NCBI GenBank assembly: GCA_050251715.1
Contig: JBFWMG010000015.1
Span: 1 to 64,000 of the forward strand
Length of the DNA: 64,000 nucleotides
Direction: 5' to 3'
DNA from: JBFWMG01 sp050251715
GTDB lineage: Bacteria; Desulfobacterota; Desulfovibrionia; Desulfovibrionales; Desulfovibrionaceae
Numbering within the stretch: position 1 is the stretch's first letter; the number at the start of each line of letters is the position of its first letter. The notes beneath the pieces are model-generated. The model was not told the DNA's origin, made no database searches, and saw only the letters and a list, made by a program, of their open reading frames with translations. Of this stretch, positions 10,240 through 19,154 are shown one piece after another. A program made the translations under genes and the position numbers.

Positions 10240-10326
10240 TATCTCAACGTTGAAAAAGCTTGGATGCTCTTATGCATTATGTCGAAATAATGCTTCATTA
10301 TTTCAACCTGCCACATTGCTTCAATG
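10240..10326 (-). repeat. Copy 1 of a triple-hairpin intergenic repeat (3' untranslated region of mla)
   Basis: Read on the minus strand, this stretch matches 56053-56137 on the plus strand at about 80% over 85 bp by eye. Both copies keep three consecutive small stem-loops: CATTG-AAR-CAATG, GAAATAATG-AAR-CATTATTTC and ATGC-ATAAGA-GCAT. Here it lies between the mlaA stop codon and the terminator at 10174-10201, so it should be part of the mla transcript. In the other copy it lies downstream of priA in the same sense as priA. Confidence 0.65.
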
Positions 10327-10336
10327 GCAAGATGCG

Positions 10337-11248
10337 CTAGCGGGCCACTTCCTTGTTGCGGTACTGGATGTAGGCGTTGCGCATGGACGTGTAGGGGTCG
10401 ATGGCCGCCTTTTTCATGGCTTCGTAGTCGCCGATGTGCAGCGACAGGGTGTTGAAGCTGCGGTAGCCCTTGAGCGGCAGCGTCTCCTCGAACGGCGGGT
10501 TTTCGGACACGAAGTCGTGTCCAAAGGGCGTGATGTAGGAGACCGGATCGAGGAAGGAATCGCCCACCATGCCCACTGTGTCGCGCAGGGTGCTGGGGCC
10601 AAGGAAGGGCCACACGATGTAGCAGCCGTTGCCCACGCCCCAGGTGGCCAGGGTTTGTCCCAGGTCTTCGTCATGGACAGGCACCACGGTCTTGTAGTGC
10701 TCGGCCTGGTTGACCAGGCCGCCGAAGCCAAAGGTGGTGTTGAGCAGGAAGCTTTGGAATTCCACGCCCGCGCCCATGAACTTGCCCTGCAACAGCAGGC
10801 TGACGAAACGCACCGGCGCGAGCAGGTTGTGGAAGACGTTCTTCACGCCCACGCGCACGGGCTCGGGAGCCACCACGTTGTAGACGCGCGCCAGGGGCTT
10901 GGTGACGTAAAAGTAGAACGAGTCGTTGAACTGGAACCAGAAGCGGTTCCACTTTTCCAGGGGATCGGCCACGGCGGGGCCGGTTTCCCCGTACCCGTTG
11001 CCGCCAAAGCCGTCGTCGAACGCGTCGGCGGGCTCGTTGCCCATGGGAGCCATGGGCGCGGCGGATACCAGCAGGCCGGAACGGTGGAGCGCGCCGCGCA
11101 ACGTGTCATACGAGGGGTCGTCGTAGGGCGACGGCGCGACGTCGAAACCAGGCGCCGCGTCCGGGGACGCGGGCTGCGCCAGGGCGGTCGCCGCCCACAG
11201 GGCGCAGGTCACGGCAAGGGCCGCGCATAACGGCAAGCGGTGGTACAT
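10337..11248 (-). CDS. mlaA: MlaA (VacJ) outer-membrane lipid-asymmetry protein
   Basis: 303 residues. After an N-terminal export signal it has an alanine/proline-rich linker and then the MlaA/VacJ domain, starting at DPLEKWNRFWFQFNDSFY and continuing through the LLLQGKFMGAGVEFQSF and GCYIVWPFLGPST signatures. The family removes phospholipids from the outer leaflet of the outer membrane and passes them to MlaC. E. coli MlaA is a lipoprotein, but here the only cysteines in the signal lack a canonical lipobox, and ALA-Q looks like a signal peptidase I site. Start ATG 11248 is preferred over an in-frame TTG at 11263 because GGAG lies nine bases before it. Last gene of mlaEFDCA. Confidence 0.9.
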   Translation of the reverse strand: MYHRLPLCAALAVTCALWAATALAQPASPDAAPGFDVAPSPYDDPSYDTLRGALHRSGLLVSAAPMAPMGNEPADAFDDGFGGNGYGETGPAVADPLEKWNRFWFQFNDSFYFYVTKPLARVYNVVAPEPVRVGVKNVFHNLLAPVRFVSLLLQGKFMGAGVEFQSFLLNTTFGFGGLVNQAEHYKTVVPVHDEDLGQTLATWGVGNGCYIVWPFLGPSTLRDTVGMVGDSFLDPVSYITPFGHDFVSENPPFEETLPLKGYRSFNTLSLHIGDYEAMKKAAIDPYTSMRNAYIQYRNKEVAR

Positions 11249-11278
11249 GGCTTTGTGCTCCAAGTTTCTCTCGCCGCG

Positions 11279-11896
11279 TTATTTGGCGGCCCGTTCCTTT
11301 TTCATGGCCGCGACCTTGTCGCCCAGCACGGTCAGCAGCTCTTCGGGCGAACCGTTGACCAGGATTTCCTGGAATTGCACCCGGTAGTTCTTGACCAGAC
11401 TCACGCCCTCCACAAACACGTCGTACACGCGCCAGGTTCCGGAACGGTCGGACATGCGGTAGTTGATGGGGATGTCGTTGTCCGCCATCTTGACCACGGT
11501 ATGGACTTCCACATTGCCCTTGGAGCCCTCCACCTCGCCGGTGAAGATCACCTCTTCGTCGGAGTAGGCCTGGATGCGGTCGATGTACGTCTCGGTGAGC
11601 AGATCCGCGAACAATCCGGCAAAGGTCTGCTGCTGCGCGTCGGAAAAGTCCCGCCATTGGCGGCCCACGGTGCGCCAGGACATCTCGTTGAAATCAAAGG
11701 CGTCGTTGACGATGGGATTGAGCTGTTCGCGGAGCACCTCACGTTTGGATGCGTCCGCGTAGTTGCCGGACTTGAGGATGTCCAACACCCTGTTCACGGC
11801 CTTTTCCATGGTCGCGGAGGGTCCATCCGCCGCCACGGCCAGGGTGGAACAGGCAAGAAGCATAAAGACCATGGTGCACACAGCCAGCCGCCGCAT
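11279..11896 (-). CDS. mlaC: MlaC periplasmic phospholipid-binding protein
   Basis: 205 residues with an N-terminal signal peptide ending near AVAA. The rest matches the MlaC/Ttg2D (toluene tolerance) family: LNPIVNDAFDFNEMSWRTVG, FADLLTETYIDRIQAYS, and the closing WRVYDVFVEGVSLVKNYR. MlaC shuttles phospholipid between MlaA at the outer membrane and the MlaFED complex at the inner membrane. The start ATG 11896 has a G-rich ribosome binding site (AGGGGG) upstream. It sits between mlaD and mlaA. Confidence 0.92.
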   Translation of the reverse strand: MRRLAVCTMVFMLLACSTLAVAADGPSATMEKAVNRVLDILKSGNYADASKREVLREQLNPIVNDAFDFNEMSWRTVGRQWRDFSDAQQQTFAGLFADLLTETYIDRIQAYSDEEVIFTGEVEGSKGNVEVHTVVKMADNDIPINYRMSDRSGTWRVYDVFVEGVSLVKNYRVQFQEILVNGSPEELLTVLGDKVAAMKKERAAK

Positions 11897-11932
11897 AATG
11901 ACAATCCCCCTATGGTGAGCCGCCTTGGGACG

Positions 11933-12388
11933 CTATTTCTTCTCCACGTCGCCAAAGGCATATTTACTGATGAGCGATTCGATGTCCAGCGCCGATTCCG
12001 TTTCGGTGATCCGCCCGCCTTCCGCCAAGAGGTCGGGCGATCCGCCTTGCGTGAGCTTGATGTACTTGTCGCCGATAAGGCCGCTGGTCTTGACCGAGGC
12101 GATGACGTCGTCGGTCAATTCAACACCGTTGTTGATACGCAGCGTCAGTACGGCAGCATCGGTCTTGCCGTCAAGGGTGATGCCCGCCACCGAGCCGATG
12201 GGCACGCCCGCCATCTCCACGTCCGCGCCCACGCGCAGGCCGGACACGTTGGCGAACCGCGCGGTCACGGTCCAGGCGTTGTCGCCCATGAATTCCATGC
12301 GGCCCAGTTTTATGGTCAGGTAGGCCACGCACAGGAGGGTGGCAAAGACAAAAAGGCCGACGGCGGTTTCTTTCGCGTATTTTTGCAT
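11933..12388 (-). CDS. mlaD: MlaD, MCE-domain substrate-binding subunit
   Basis: 151 residues. One membrane segment (about 8-26) is followed by a single MCE domain: ARFANVSGLRVGADVEMAGV, then IGSVAGITLDG and SGLIGDKYIKLTQGG. The length and one-domain layout fit MlaD, which forms a hexameric ring attached to MlaE/MlaF and handles phospholipid in the periplasm. Located between mlaF and mlaC. Confidence 0.92.
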   Translation of the reverse strand: MQKYAKETAVGLFVFATLLCVAYLTIKLGRMEFMGDNAWTVTARFANVSGLRVGADVEMAGVPIGSVAGITLDGKTDAAVLTLRINNGVELTDDVIASVKTSGLIGDKYIKLTQGGSPDLLAEGGRITETESALDIESLISKYAFGDVEKK

Positions 12389-12441
12389 GATTCACCTGTC
12401 CCTTGCCCCGGTGCGTCCGGGGCGGGGTTGTTGCAACACTG

Positions 12442-13272
12442 CTAGCGCCCAAGCCCGCGTTGGATGGCGTTGCGCACCGCCGGATCTTCCTCGGCCATGG
12501 TCGCGCTGGGGCGTTCGCCGGGCTGACGGTCCAGAAAACGGCGCAGGAACGGTTCCTCCGTGGCCTTGAGCGTGGCCAGGTCGCCCTGGAACAACAGGCG
12601 TCCCTCGCCCACCACCAGCACATGGTCGGCAATGGTGTCCAGGCTCTCCAGGTCATGGCTCACCACGACAATGGTCACGCCCAGAAGCCGTTTCATGTCC
12701 AGAAGCAGCTCGTCCATGAGCGCGGCGTTGATCGGGTCAAGGCCCGACGTGGGCTCGTCGCAGAACAGCACCGGCGGATCCATGACGATGGCCCGGGCCA
12801 GGCCCGCGCGCTTGCGCATGCCGCCGGAAAGCTGGTTGGGAAAATAATCCATGAATTCGTCGAGGCCCACCAGCGACAGCTTGTGCCGCACCACTTTTTC
12901 GATGTCGGCCTTGCGCAGGTTCGTATGCTCGCGCAACGGCAGGCCCACGTTTTGGGCCAGGGTCAGCGAGCCGAGCAGCGCGCCGTCCTGGAACAAGACG
13001 CCGATGCGGCGGCGGATGGTGCGGAACTCGCGCCCCGACAGGGCGAAAAAGTCGCGTCCGCCCATGCGCACCGTGCCGCTCCGTGGCCGATTGAGCCCCA
13101 GGATATGCCGCAGCAGCGTGGACTTGCCATGGCCCGACCCGCCCAGGATGACCGTGATTTGGCCTGCCGGGATGTCCGCGCTCACGTTGTCCAGCACCAC
13201 GTGGTCGTCATAGCCGACCCGCAGGTTTTCCAGGCGGATGTCCCAGGCTTGCGTCGTTGGTGTCGTGGTCAT
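12442..13272 (-). CDS. mlaF: MlaF ABC transporter ATP-binding subunit
   Basis: 276 residues with all ABC ATPase motifs: Walker A GGSGHGKST at 44-52, signature LSGGMRKR at about 148-155, Walker B VLFCDEPTSGLD at about 168-179, and the H-loop VVVSHD. The extended C-terminal tail is also usual in MlaF proteins. It powers phospholipid movement by the MlaFED complex on the cytoplasmic face of the inner membrane. It begins 22 bp after the mlaE stop. Confidence 0.93.
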   Translation of the reverse strand: MTTTPTTQAWDIRLENLRVGYDDHVVLDNVSADIPAGQITVILGGSGHGKSTLLRHILGLNRPRSGTVRMGGRDFFALSGREFRTIRRRIGVLFQDGALLGSLTLAQNVGLPLREHTNLRKADIEKVVRHKLSLVGLDEFMDYFPNQLSGGMRKRAGLARAIVMDPPVLFCDEPTSGLDPINAALMDELLLDMKRLLGVTIVVVSHDLESLDTIADHVLVVGEGRLLFQGDLATLKATEEPFLRRFLDRQPGERPSATMAEEDPAVRNAIQRGLGR

Positions 13273-13294
13273 GATGCGTTGTGCCGTCCGCGCG

Positions 13295-14101
13295 TTACAA
13301 GAGGAAGGAGGTCATGACATAGTCCGCCACGAGTACGAGCACGCAGGAGATGACCACGGCCGATGTGGTGGCGTTGGACACGCCTTCCGGTCCCACGCCG
13401 TCCTTGCGGGTGTGGGTGAAGTAGCCCATGTAGCAGCTGATGACCGCCACGATGACGGCAAAGGCGATGGATTTGTAGAACCCGCCCATCACGTCGGACA
13501 GCTCCACGCTCGATTCCACCCGGAAAAAATAGACGCCCTTGTTGATGCCGAGCAGCGCCACGCCGGTCAGGTAGCCGCCGATGATGCCCAGGGTGTCGAA
13601 GAGCGCCGTGAGCAGCGGAAAGCAGACGAGCGCGGCCACGATGCGCGGGCTGACCAGATAGTTGATGGGGTTGATGTCCATGACATCCAGGGCGTCGATC
13701 TGGTCGGTGATGCGCATGACGCCGATCTCGGCGGCCATGGCCGACCCGGCCCGGCCCGTGACCATGATGGCCGTGAGCACCGGCCCCAGTTCGCGGATGA
13801 GCGACAGGGCCACAGCCGCGCCCAGCAGGCCTTCGGAGCCGAATTTGACAAGCGTGTAATAGCCCTGCAAGCCAAGCACCATGCCGGTGAACAGGCCGAT
13901 GAGCACGATGACGAACACCGACTTGACGCCGATGAAGTAGATGTGGTGCACGATCTTGGGCAGGATCTTGGGGGAGGAGAAGATGCGCCGCACGCCGTCG
14001 AGAAAGAACAGGAATACCGCGCCCATCTCTCCTATCGAGGACAGGGTGGTTCGGCCCAGCGAGGCGAAGGGCGCGCTGAATATCGATGATGTGCGGGACA
14101 T
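13295..14101 (-). CDS. mlaE: MlaE ABC transporter permease
   Basis: 268 residues with about five membrane segments. Family signatures are visible: IGLFTGMVLGLQGYYTL, then LIRELGPVLTAIMVTGRAGSA, the ALDVMDINPINYLVSPR run, and SCYMGYFTHTRKDGVGPEGV near the C-terminus. MlaE is the membrane permease of the phospholipid transporter. It is the first gene of the mlaEFDCA operon. A TTGACG hexamer lies about 77 bp upstream at 14178-14183 on the minus strand, but no convincing -10 box follows, so the promoter is not assigned. Confidence 0.92.
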   Translation of the reverse strand: MSRTSSIFSAPFASLGRTTLSSIGEMGAVFLFFLDGVRRIFSSPKILPKIVHHIYFIGVKSVFVIVLIGLFTGMVLGLQGYYTLVKFGSEGLLGAAVALSLIRELGPVLTAIMVTGRAGSAMAAEIGVMRITDQIDALDVMDINPINYLVSPRIVAALVCFPLLTALFDTLGIIGGYLTGVALLGINKGVYFFRVESSVELSDVMGGFYKSIAFAVIVAVISCYMGYFTHTRKDGVGPEGVSNATTSAVVISCVLVLVADYVMTSFLL

Positions 14102-14317
14102 GAATCGGTTCCTGATTCGTGCGTGCGTACCGCACTATGCGGCATTGCTAGTTGTATTTGCTCAAAATTCTTCCCACCGTCAACACTATTCCCATGGTTT
14201 TAAGCCAAGGCGTGGTGTCTGGTCGCTTAATCCGGCGTCCTGCCTGACCCGTTCGCCTTGCGTGCCATTGACGTTATACCGTTATATCGCATGGGCCGTC
14301 TCGACCGGCCGGTGGCG

Positions 14318-14995
14318 CTACAGGGGGTTTTTCGAACGGAGCATGGGCTTTCCCAAACCCGCCTCGGTCAGGGTCGCCTTGAGCGCGCGGGTGTCTTCGG
14401 GGCGGCCCTTCATGTGCACCAGCAGGCGGTACCAGGTGGATCCGTTGCTGGTCGCGCTCTCTATGGTCGTGGCCAGGCCCGCGCTTTTGAGGCGCCTGGC
14501 CATGTCCTGCGCCTGGTCCATCTGGCGGAACGAGGCGACCTGGTAGATATAGGCGAAGCGGCTGCCTGGGGCGTCCGCCGTGGCCGTGGCGGGCGCGGCG
14601 GGCTGGGCCGCGCTCTTCTTCTTGGCCTCGGCCGGCGCGGGAGGCGTCGCCTTGGCCGGCGCGGCGGGGGCGGCGGGCACGGCGGGCGGGGTGTTGTCCT
14701 TGAGCGCCTTGGGGAATTGCAGTTCTTCGGCGGGAATGACCTTGGCGGGTGGGGCCGCCTGCTGGGGCGCCACGTCGTCGCCGGACGTCTGGGGCGGGCC
14801 GGGGATGATGCGCGCCAGTTCCGGCACGCTGTTTTCGGGGTGGTAGCCCCTGCCCACCAGCACGCCGAAGACAAACACCCACACCAACGCGATCATGGCG
14901 CCCGTGGCCACGCAGGCTATGCCCACGCGCGAGAGCTGGAACGTGTACTTCCGGGGGGCCGCCTTGTCCTTGTCCTGTTTTTTCTCGATGTCCAT
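14318..14995 (-). CDS. SPOR-domain protein
   Basis: 225 residues. One membrane segment at about 25-48 is followed by a long Ala/Pro/Lys-rich linker (about 80-140), and a C-terminal SPOR domain (IYQVASFRQMDQAQDMARRL, then WYRLLVHMKGRPEDT). SPOR domains bind denuded peptidoglycan glycans at division sites; this architecture is like FtsN/DedD-type proteins. It follows argS by 21 bp on the same strand, so they are probably co-transcribed. Confidence 0.88.
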   Translation of the reverse strand: MDIEKKQDKDKAAPRKYTFQLSRVGIACVATGAMIALVWVFVFGVLVGRGYHPENSVPELARIIPGPPQTSGDDVAPQQAAPPAKVIPAEELQFPKALKDNTPPAVPAAPAAPAKATPPAPAEAKKKSAAQPAAPATATADAPGSRFAYIYQVASFRQMDQAQDMARRLKSAGLATTIESATSNGSTWYRLLVHMKGRPEDTRALKATLTEAGLGKPMLRSKNPL

Positions 14996-15016
14996 AGGTA
15001 TCGTGGTGGTGCGGCG

Positions 15017-16666
15017 CTACATGGTTTCCGGAGCGCTGACGCCCAGAAGCGCCAGACCGTTGCGGATGACCTGGGCCACGGCGCGCACCAGCCGCAACCG
15101 CGCCTGCATGACCGCCTCGTCATCCACGCCAAGGATGTGGTTGACCGTATAATATCTGTGCAGCGCGCTCGCAAGCTCCGAGAGGTAGAAGCTCACGTGA
15201 TGCGGGCTCTGGTTCTCCGCGGCGGCGGCCAGCGCGTCCGGGAACCGCTCAAGCTGGCGCAGCAGGTTCAGGTCTTCGGGGGTGTCCAGGCAATCGAGCG
15301 GGGCGGCGTCCATGGCGGTCTGGGCCACGCCGCGTTCCTCGGCCTTGCGCAGCACCGAGCAGATGCGGGCGTGGGCGTACTGCACGTAGTACACCGGGTT
15401 GTCCATGCTCTTCCGCTTGACCAGCTCCAGGTCGAAGTCCAGGTGGCTGTCGGACTTGCGCGAAAGGAAGATGAAGCGGGCCGCGTCCGCGCCCACTTCG
15501 GCCACCACGTCGGCCAGGGTCTCGAACATGCCCGCGCGCGTGCTCATGGCGATCTGTTCGCCGCCGCGCAACAGGTTCACCAACTGCACCAGAATGACCT
15601 TGAGGTTGGCGGGCGTCTTGCCAAGCGCCTGCACCGCGGCGGTCATGCGCGGGATGTAGCCGTGGTGGTCCGCGCCCCAGATGTCCACCACCAGGTCGAA
15701 GCCGCGCTGGTACTTGTCCGCGTGGTAGGCGATGTCCGATGCGAAATAGGTGAGCAGGCCGTCGGACTTGCGCAGCACGCGGTCCTTGTCGTCGCCGTAT
15801 TCGGTGGAGCGGAACCAGAACGCGCCGTCCTTTTCAAAGGCCTTGCCCGCGTCGGTCAGCAGCTTGAACGCCTTGTCCACGCCGCCCGCGTCCAGCAGCG
15901 ATTGCTCGGAGTACCAGACCTGGTGCTCGCAGCCAAAATCCTCCAGGTCCTTCCTGATGCCCGCCAGGATGTCGTCCATGGCCCGGCGGCGGCAGATGTC
16001 CACGGCCTCGGCCTCGGGCAGGTCCATGATGCCGGGGGTGTCCCGCAGCACGTCGGCGGCGATGTCCATGATGTAGTCGCCCTTGTAGGAATCCTCGGGC
16101 AGGGGGATGTCCTTGCCCTGCGACTGTTGCAGGCGCACCCACACGGACATGCCGAGCAGGCGCATCTGGCGGCCCGCGTCGTTGATGTAGTACTCCGTGG
16201 TGACGTCGTGGCCCGTGAAGCGCAGGATGCGCGCCAGGCTGTCGCCCGTGGCCGCGCCGCGCCCGTGGCCGATGTGCAGTGGCCCGGTGGGGTTGGCGGA
16301 CACGTATTCCACCTGCACCTTGCGGCCCTTGCCCACGTCCACCGCACCGTACCGGTCTCCCTGGTCCAGGATGTCGGTGACGGTGCGCTGCCAGAAGGCG
16401 GGCATGAAGGTGACGTTGAGGAAGCCCGGTCCGGCGATGTCCAGCGTCAGGGAGGCGTCGCGCGCCTCGATGGCGGCCTTGATCTCCTCGGCCAGGTCGC
16501 GGGGCTTCTTTTTGGCCTGGCCTGACAGCACCATGGCCAGATTGGTGGCCATGTCGCCGAACTGGCGGTCCTTGGGCGGTTCGATGCCCGCCTTGTCCGG
16601 CCACGTAAAGCCGCGTTCGCGGACAAAATCCTTTAAAAGCGTTTCCAGATGCTGTTTTGCGCGCAT
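15017..16666 (-). CDS. argS: Arginyl-tRNA synthetase
   Basis: 549 residues. Class I synthetase with the HIGH motif in NPTGPLHIGHGRG, a KMSK-equivalent region (LVKRKSMDNPVYYVQYAHAR) and a C-terminal DALR anticodon-binding domain (ending in VRAVAQVIRNGLALLGVSAPETM). It charges tRNA-Arg. The start ATG 16666 (MRAKQHLETLL) has TAGGA just upstream; an upstream in-frame extension to 16759 lacks family similarity and is rejected. Followed by the SPOR gene. Confidence 0.95.
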   Translation of the reverse strand: MRAKQHLETLLKDFVRERGFTWPDKAGIEPPKDRQFGDMATNLAMVLSGQAKKKPRDLAEEIKAAIEARDASLTLDIAGPGFLNVTFMPAFWQRTVTDILDQGDRYGAVDVGKGRKVQVEYVSANPTGPLHIGHGRGAATGDSLARILRFTGHDVTTEYYINDAGRQMRLLGMSVWVRLQQSQGKDIPLPEDSYKGDYIMDIAADVLRDTPGIMDLPEAEAVDICRRRAMDDILAGIRKDLEDFGCEHQVWYSEQSLLDAGGVDKAFKLLTDAGKAFEKDGAFWFRSTEYGDDKDRVLRKSDGLLTYFASDIAYHADKYQRGFDLVVDIWGADHHGYIPRMTAAVQALGKTPANLKVILVQLVNLLRGGEQIAMSTRAGMFETLADVVAEVGADAARFIFLSRKSDSHLDFDLELVKRKSMDNPVYYVQYAHARICSVLRKAEERGVAQTAMDAAPLDCLDTPEDLNLLRQLERFPDALAAAAENQSPHHVSFYLSELASALHRYYTVNHILGVDDEAVMQARLRLVRAVAQVIRNGLALLGVSAPETM

Positions 16667-16906
16667 GGTCCTACCGTCTTTTCGTTGCGTCGTGCGCGGT
16701 GGGGGCATGCCCGACCGCCACGCAAGGGTGTCGTGTATCATGTTCCGCGCGGGGAGCAAACCACCGCGCGGCGGGGATAATCGTCATTCGGGGCGCGAAA
16801 GGCGTCACGCCGCGTTCCGCGACGGCCCCGCCGTCCAACCCGCCCCTGTCGTGGCCGTTCCGCATGGCCTCGAACGGCAAGGGCGCGCGTGGCGTGCGCC
16901 CCGGTG

Positions 16907-17845
16907 CTAAAAGGCGTCGGCCTGTTCCTTGTTGCCCAGGTTCTCGCCGCTCCAGTCGTCGTGGTCGCCCAGGTTGGCCTTGAGCAGCTTGGTGAGCACG
17001 CCCTTGGGGCCGACCTCCACAAAGCGGCGCACGCCCGAGGCGTATTGGCCCGCGATGATCTCGATCCAGCGCACGGACGAGGTCATCTGGCGGCACATGA
17101 GGCCGCGCAGGGCGTCGGCGTCGGTTTCGGGCGCGGCGGTCACGTTGCAGCAGACCGGCGTCTTGGGCCTGTTCCAGTCGAGCTTCTTGAGGAACGAGGC
17201 CAGCTCGGCCGCCGCCTCGTCCATGAGCGGGCTGTGGAATGCCCCGGACACGGGCAGGCGCACGGCGCGGCCCTTGAACTCCTTCACCATGCCCGAGGCG
17301 GCCTCGATGGCCGCCACCGTGCCGCTGATGACGTACTGGGCCGGGGAGTTGTAGTTGGCCACGATGCACAGTTCGCCCGTGGCCTTGGCCGCCGCAGCGG
17401 CCACCTCCTCCACCTGTCCCTGGGAGAGCTTGAGCAGGGCGGCCATGGCTCCCTTGCCGTCCGGGTCCGCCTCGGCCATGAGGCGGCCGCGCAGGCTCAC
17501 CGCCTCCAGGGTGCGGTCCACGGACAGCGCGCCCGAGGCGGCCAGGGCGCTGAATTCGCCCAGGCTGTGCCCGGCCATGGCCACGGGTTTCACCCGGTCC
17601 GCCACGTGGGCCCACAGGTTCAGGTTGACCACGGTCAGCGCGGGTTGCAGATACCGGGTCTGGGCCATGGCGGCCTCGTCGCCGCCGTCCCAATATATTT
17701 CGCGCAGGCGCGCGCCGCTGGCTTTTTCCGCCTTTTTCCACAGCTCCATGGCCTCGCGGGAGGCGTCGGCCAGATCGCGGCCCATGCCGGGCTCCTGCGA
17801 GCCCTGGCCGGGGAAGAGCACGGCGGTGGTGGTGTCGATGGTCAT
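16907..17845 (-). CDS. fabD: Malonyl-CoA:ACP transacylase
   Basis: 312 residues. The N-terminal FPGQGSQEPGMG loop, the nucleophile elbow GHSLGEFSA (Ser94), the catalytic-histidine region SGAFHSPLM and the closing EVGPKGVLTKL are all present. FabD loads malonyl onto acyl carrier protein for fatty acid synthesis. The start ATG 17845 is set by a perfect AGGAGG five bases upstream; the frame extends further upstream to 18055 without family similarity. It stands apart from other fab genes in this window, divergent from rsmG. Confidence 0.94.
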   Translation of the reverse strand: MTIDTTTAVLFPGQGSQEPGMGRDLADASREAMELWKKAEKASGARLREIYWDGGDEAAMAQTRYLQPALTVVNLNLWAHVADRVKPVAMAGHSLGEFSALAASGALSVDRTLEAVSLRGRLMAEADPDGKGAMAALLKLSQGQVEEVAAAAAKATGELCIVANYNSPAQYVISGTVAAIEAASGMVKEFKGRAVRLPVSGAFHSPLMDEAAAELASFLKKLDWNRPKTPVCCNVTAAPETDADALRGLMCRQMTSSVRWIEIIAGQYASGVRRFVEVGPKGVLTKLLKANLGDHDDWSGENLGNKEQADAF

Positions 17846-17972
17846 GGGATCCTCCTGAATGCTATCCGCACATGGCCGGACGCGGTGGTCCGGCGCTTGT
17901 TCGACAGAGGTGATTAGTGCATCATGGCGCGCGGCGCAACTGAATTCAACCTTAACCCCCCCCACGCACACC

Positions 17973-18674
17973 ATGAAACACGCAACGCGAGCAACCGGCG
18001 GCCCCGCCGCCGTTCCCCCCACCGGACAGGCCGTGGCCGACGCCTGCCGCCGCATGACGGGCGCGGCGCCCGTTACCGGAACCCAGGCCGAGGCGCTGGC
18101 CGCCTACCTGGGCCTGCTGGTCAAGTGGAACAAGGCCATGAACCTGGTGGGGCCGGGCGACTGGCGGACCATGCTGGACGATCTGGTGGCCGACAGCCTG
18201 CATCTGGTCACGTTTCTGCCGGGCCTTGGCCTGCCCTGTGCGCCGCGTGTCCTCGACCTGGGGGCGGGGGCCGGGCTGCCAGGCATCCCCCTGCGGGTCA
18301 TGTGGGACGCAGGCGAGTATACCATGGTCGAGGTGCGTGACAAGCGGGCCGTGTTTTTGCAAACCGCCGTGGCCGCGCTGGGGCTTGGCCGCACGCGCGT
18401 GTTCGCGGGCCGGGCCGAGGACGCCCTGGCGCGGCACGCCCCGGTGGACATGATCGTGAGCCGCGCCTTCATGCCGTGGCGGGCGCTGCTCGATTTCGTG
18501 CGCGGCCCGCTGGATGCGCCGTTCCTGGCCGCGCATGGCCGGGTGGTGTTCCTGGCCTCCGAGCCGGCGCCCGAGGGCGGCGCCATGCCGGACGGCTGGC
18601 GCGTGGCCGCGCAGGCCGGGTATCGCGCCGGAGGCAAGGACCGCTGGTTCTGGGCCGTGGCGCCTGGGCGCTGA
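17973..18674 (+). CDS. rsmG: 16S rRNA (guanine-527 N7) methyltransferase
   Basis: 233 residues from ATG 17973. It contains the S-adenosylmethionine-binding loop VLDLGAGAGLPG (about 93-104), the upstream KWNKAMNLVG run and the later MIVSRAF motif of RsmG (GidB). It methylates G527 of 16S rRNA. No clear Shine-Dalgarno precedes the ATG; instead a run of eight C lies at 17956-17963. An in-frame extension to 17859 is unlikely. Divergent from fabD with a 127-bp intergenic region. Confidence 0.9.
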   Translation: MKHATRATGGPAAVPPTGQAVADACRRMTGAAPVTGTQAEALAAYLGLLVKWNKAMNLVGPGDWRTMLDDLVADSLHLVTFLPGLGLPCAPRVLDLGAGAGLPGIPLRVMWDAGEYTMVEVRDKRAVFLQTAVAALGLGRTRVFAGRAEDALARHAPVDMIVSRAFMPWRALLDFVRGPLDAPFLAAHGRVVFLASEPAPEGGAMPDGWRVAAQAGYRAGGKDRWFWAVAPGR

Positions 18675-18679
18675 CCGTT

Positions 18680-18901
18680 TTATTTTTCGGACGGGGAGGT
18701 TCCGGACATCATGGACAGCATGGAGTCCTTGAAAATGACCTCGGTGGCCACCTTGTCGGCGGCTTCGGCCACGTCCATGAGTTTTTCCAGGAAATCGAGG
18801 ATCTCGAAGCGCCTTTCCTCCGGGGAGTTGGAAAAATCCTCGGCCAGGCGGCCCGACGTGATGTACTCTTCCAGTTCCGTGAGATATTCCATGTGCAGCA
18901 T
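18680..18901 (-). CDS. Small conserved protein, function unknown
   Basis: 73 residues, acidic and helical (MLHMEYLTELEEYITSGR at the N-terminus). I do not recognise a named domain. The start ATG 18901 is chosen because GGAG sits five bases upstream; the frame stays open further upstream to 19141, but that part is low-complexity and arginine-rich. It is convergent with rsmG, whose stop is 5 bp away. A cytoplasmic role is likely because no signal or membrane segment is seen. Confidence 0.6.
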   Translation of the reverse strand: MLHMEYLTELEEYITSGRLAEDFSNSPEERRFEILDFLEKLMDVAEAADKVATEVIFKDSMLSMMSGTSPSEK

Positions 18902-19154
18902 GTGGTCTCCGAAGCCGCCCTGGTGGCGGTGTTGGTGTCGCAAAGGGCGGACCCTACCGTAAAATCGCATGGGATGAAAGCGGTGCGTCGGCTGGGGGGC
19001 GGGCAGGGGGCGCGCGTTGGCCCCCGGCGTGGTGCGTGCCGGGATTCCCGCACGGCGCGGCGAGGAGGCGCGGAAGGGGGAATATGCTGGACTTTGGCGG
19101 TGCCGTGGGGTATCCATTAGCGGATTATTTGTATTAAACATTGGAGCATATTCT

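Noticed and set aside
10281..10301. Fur-box reading of the GAAATAATG-AAR-CATTATTTC hairpin
   Set aside because: It resembles a Fur box loosely, but it lies in a 3' untranslated region and is conserved as part of three hairpins, which fits RNA structure or a repeat better.
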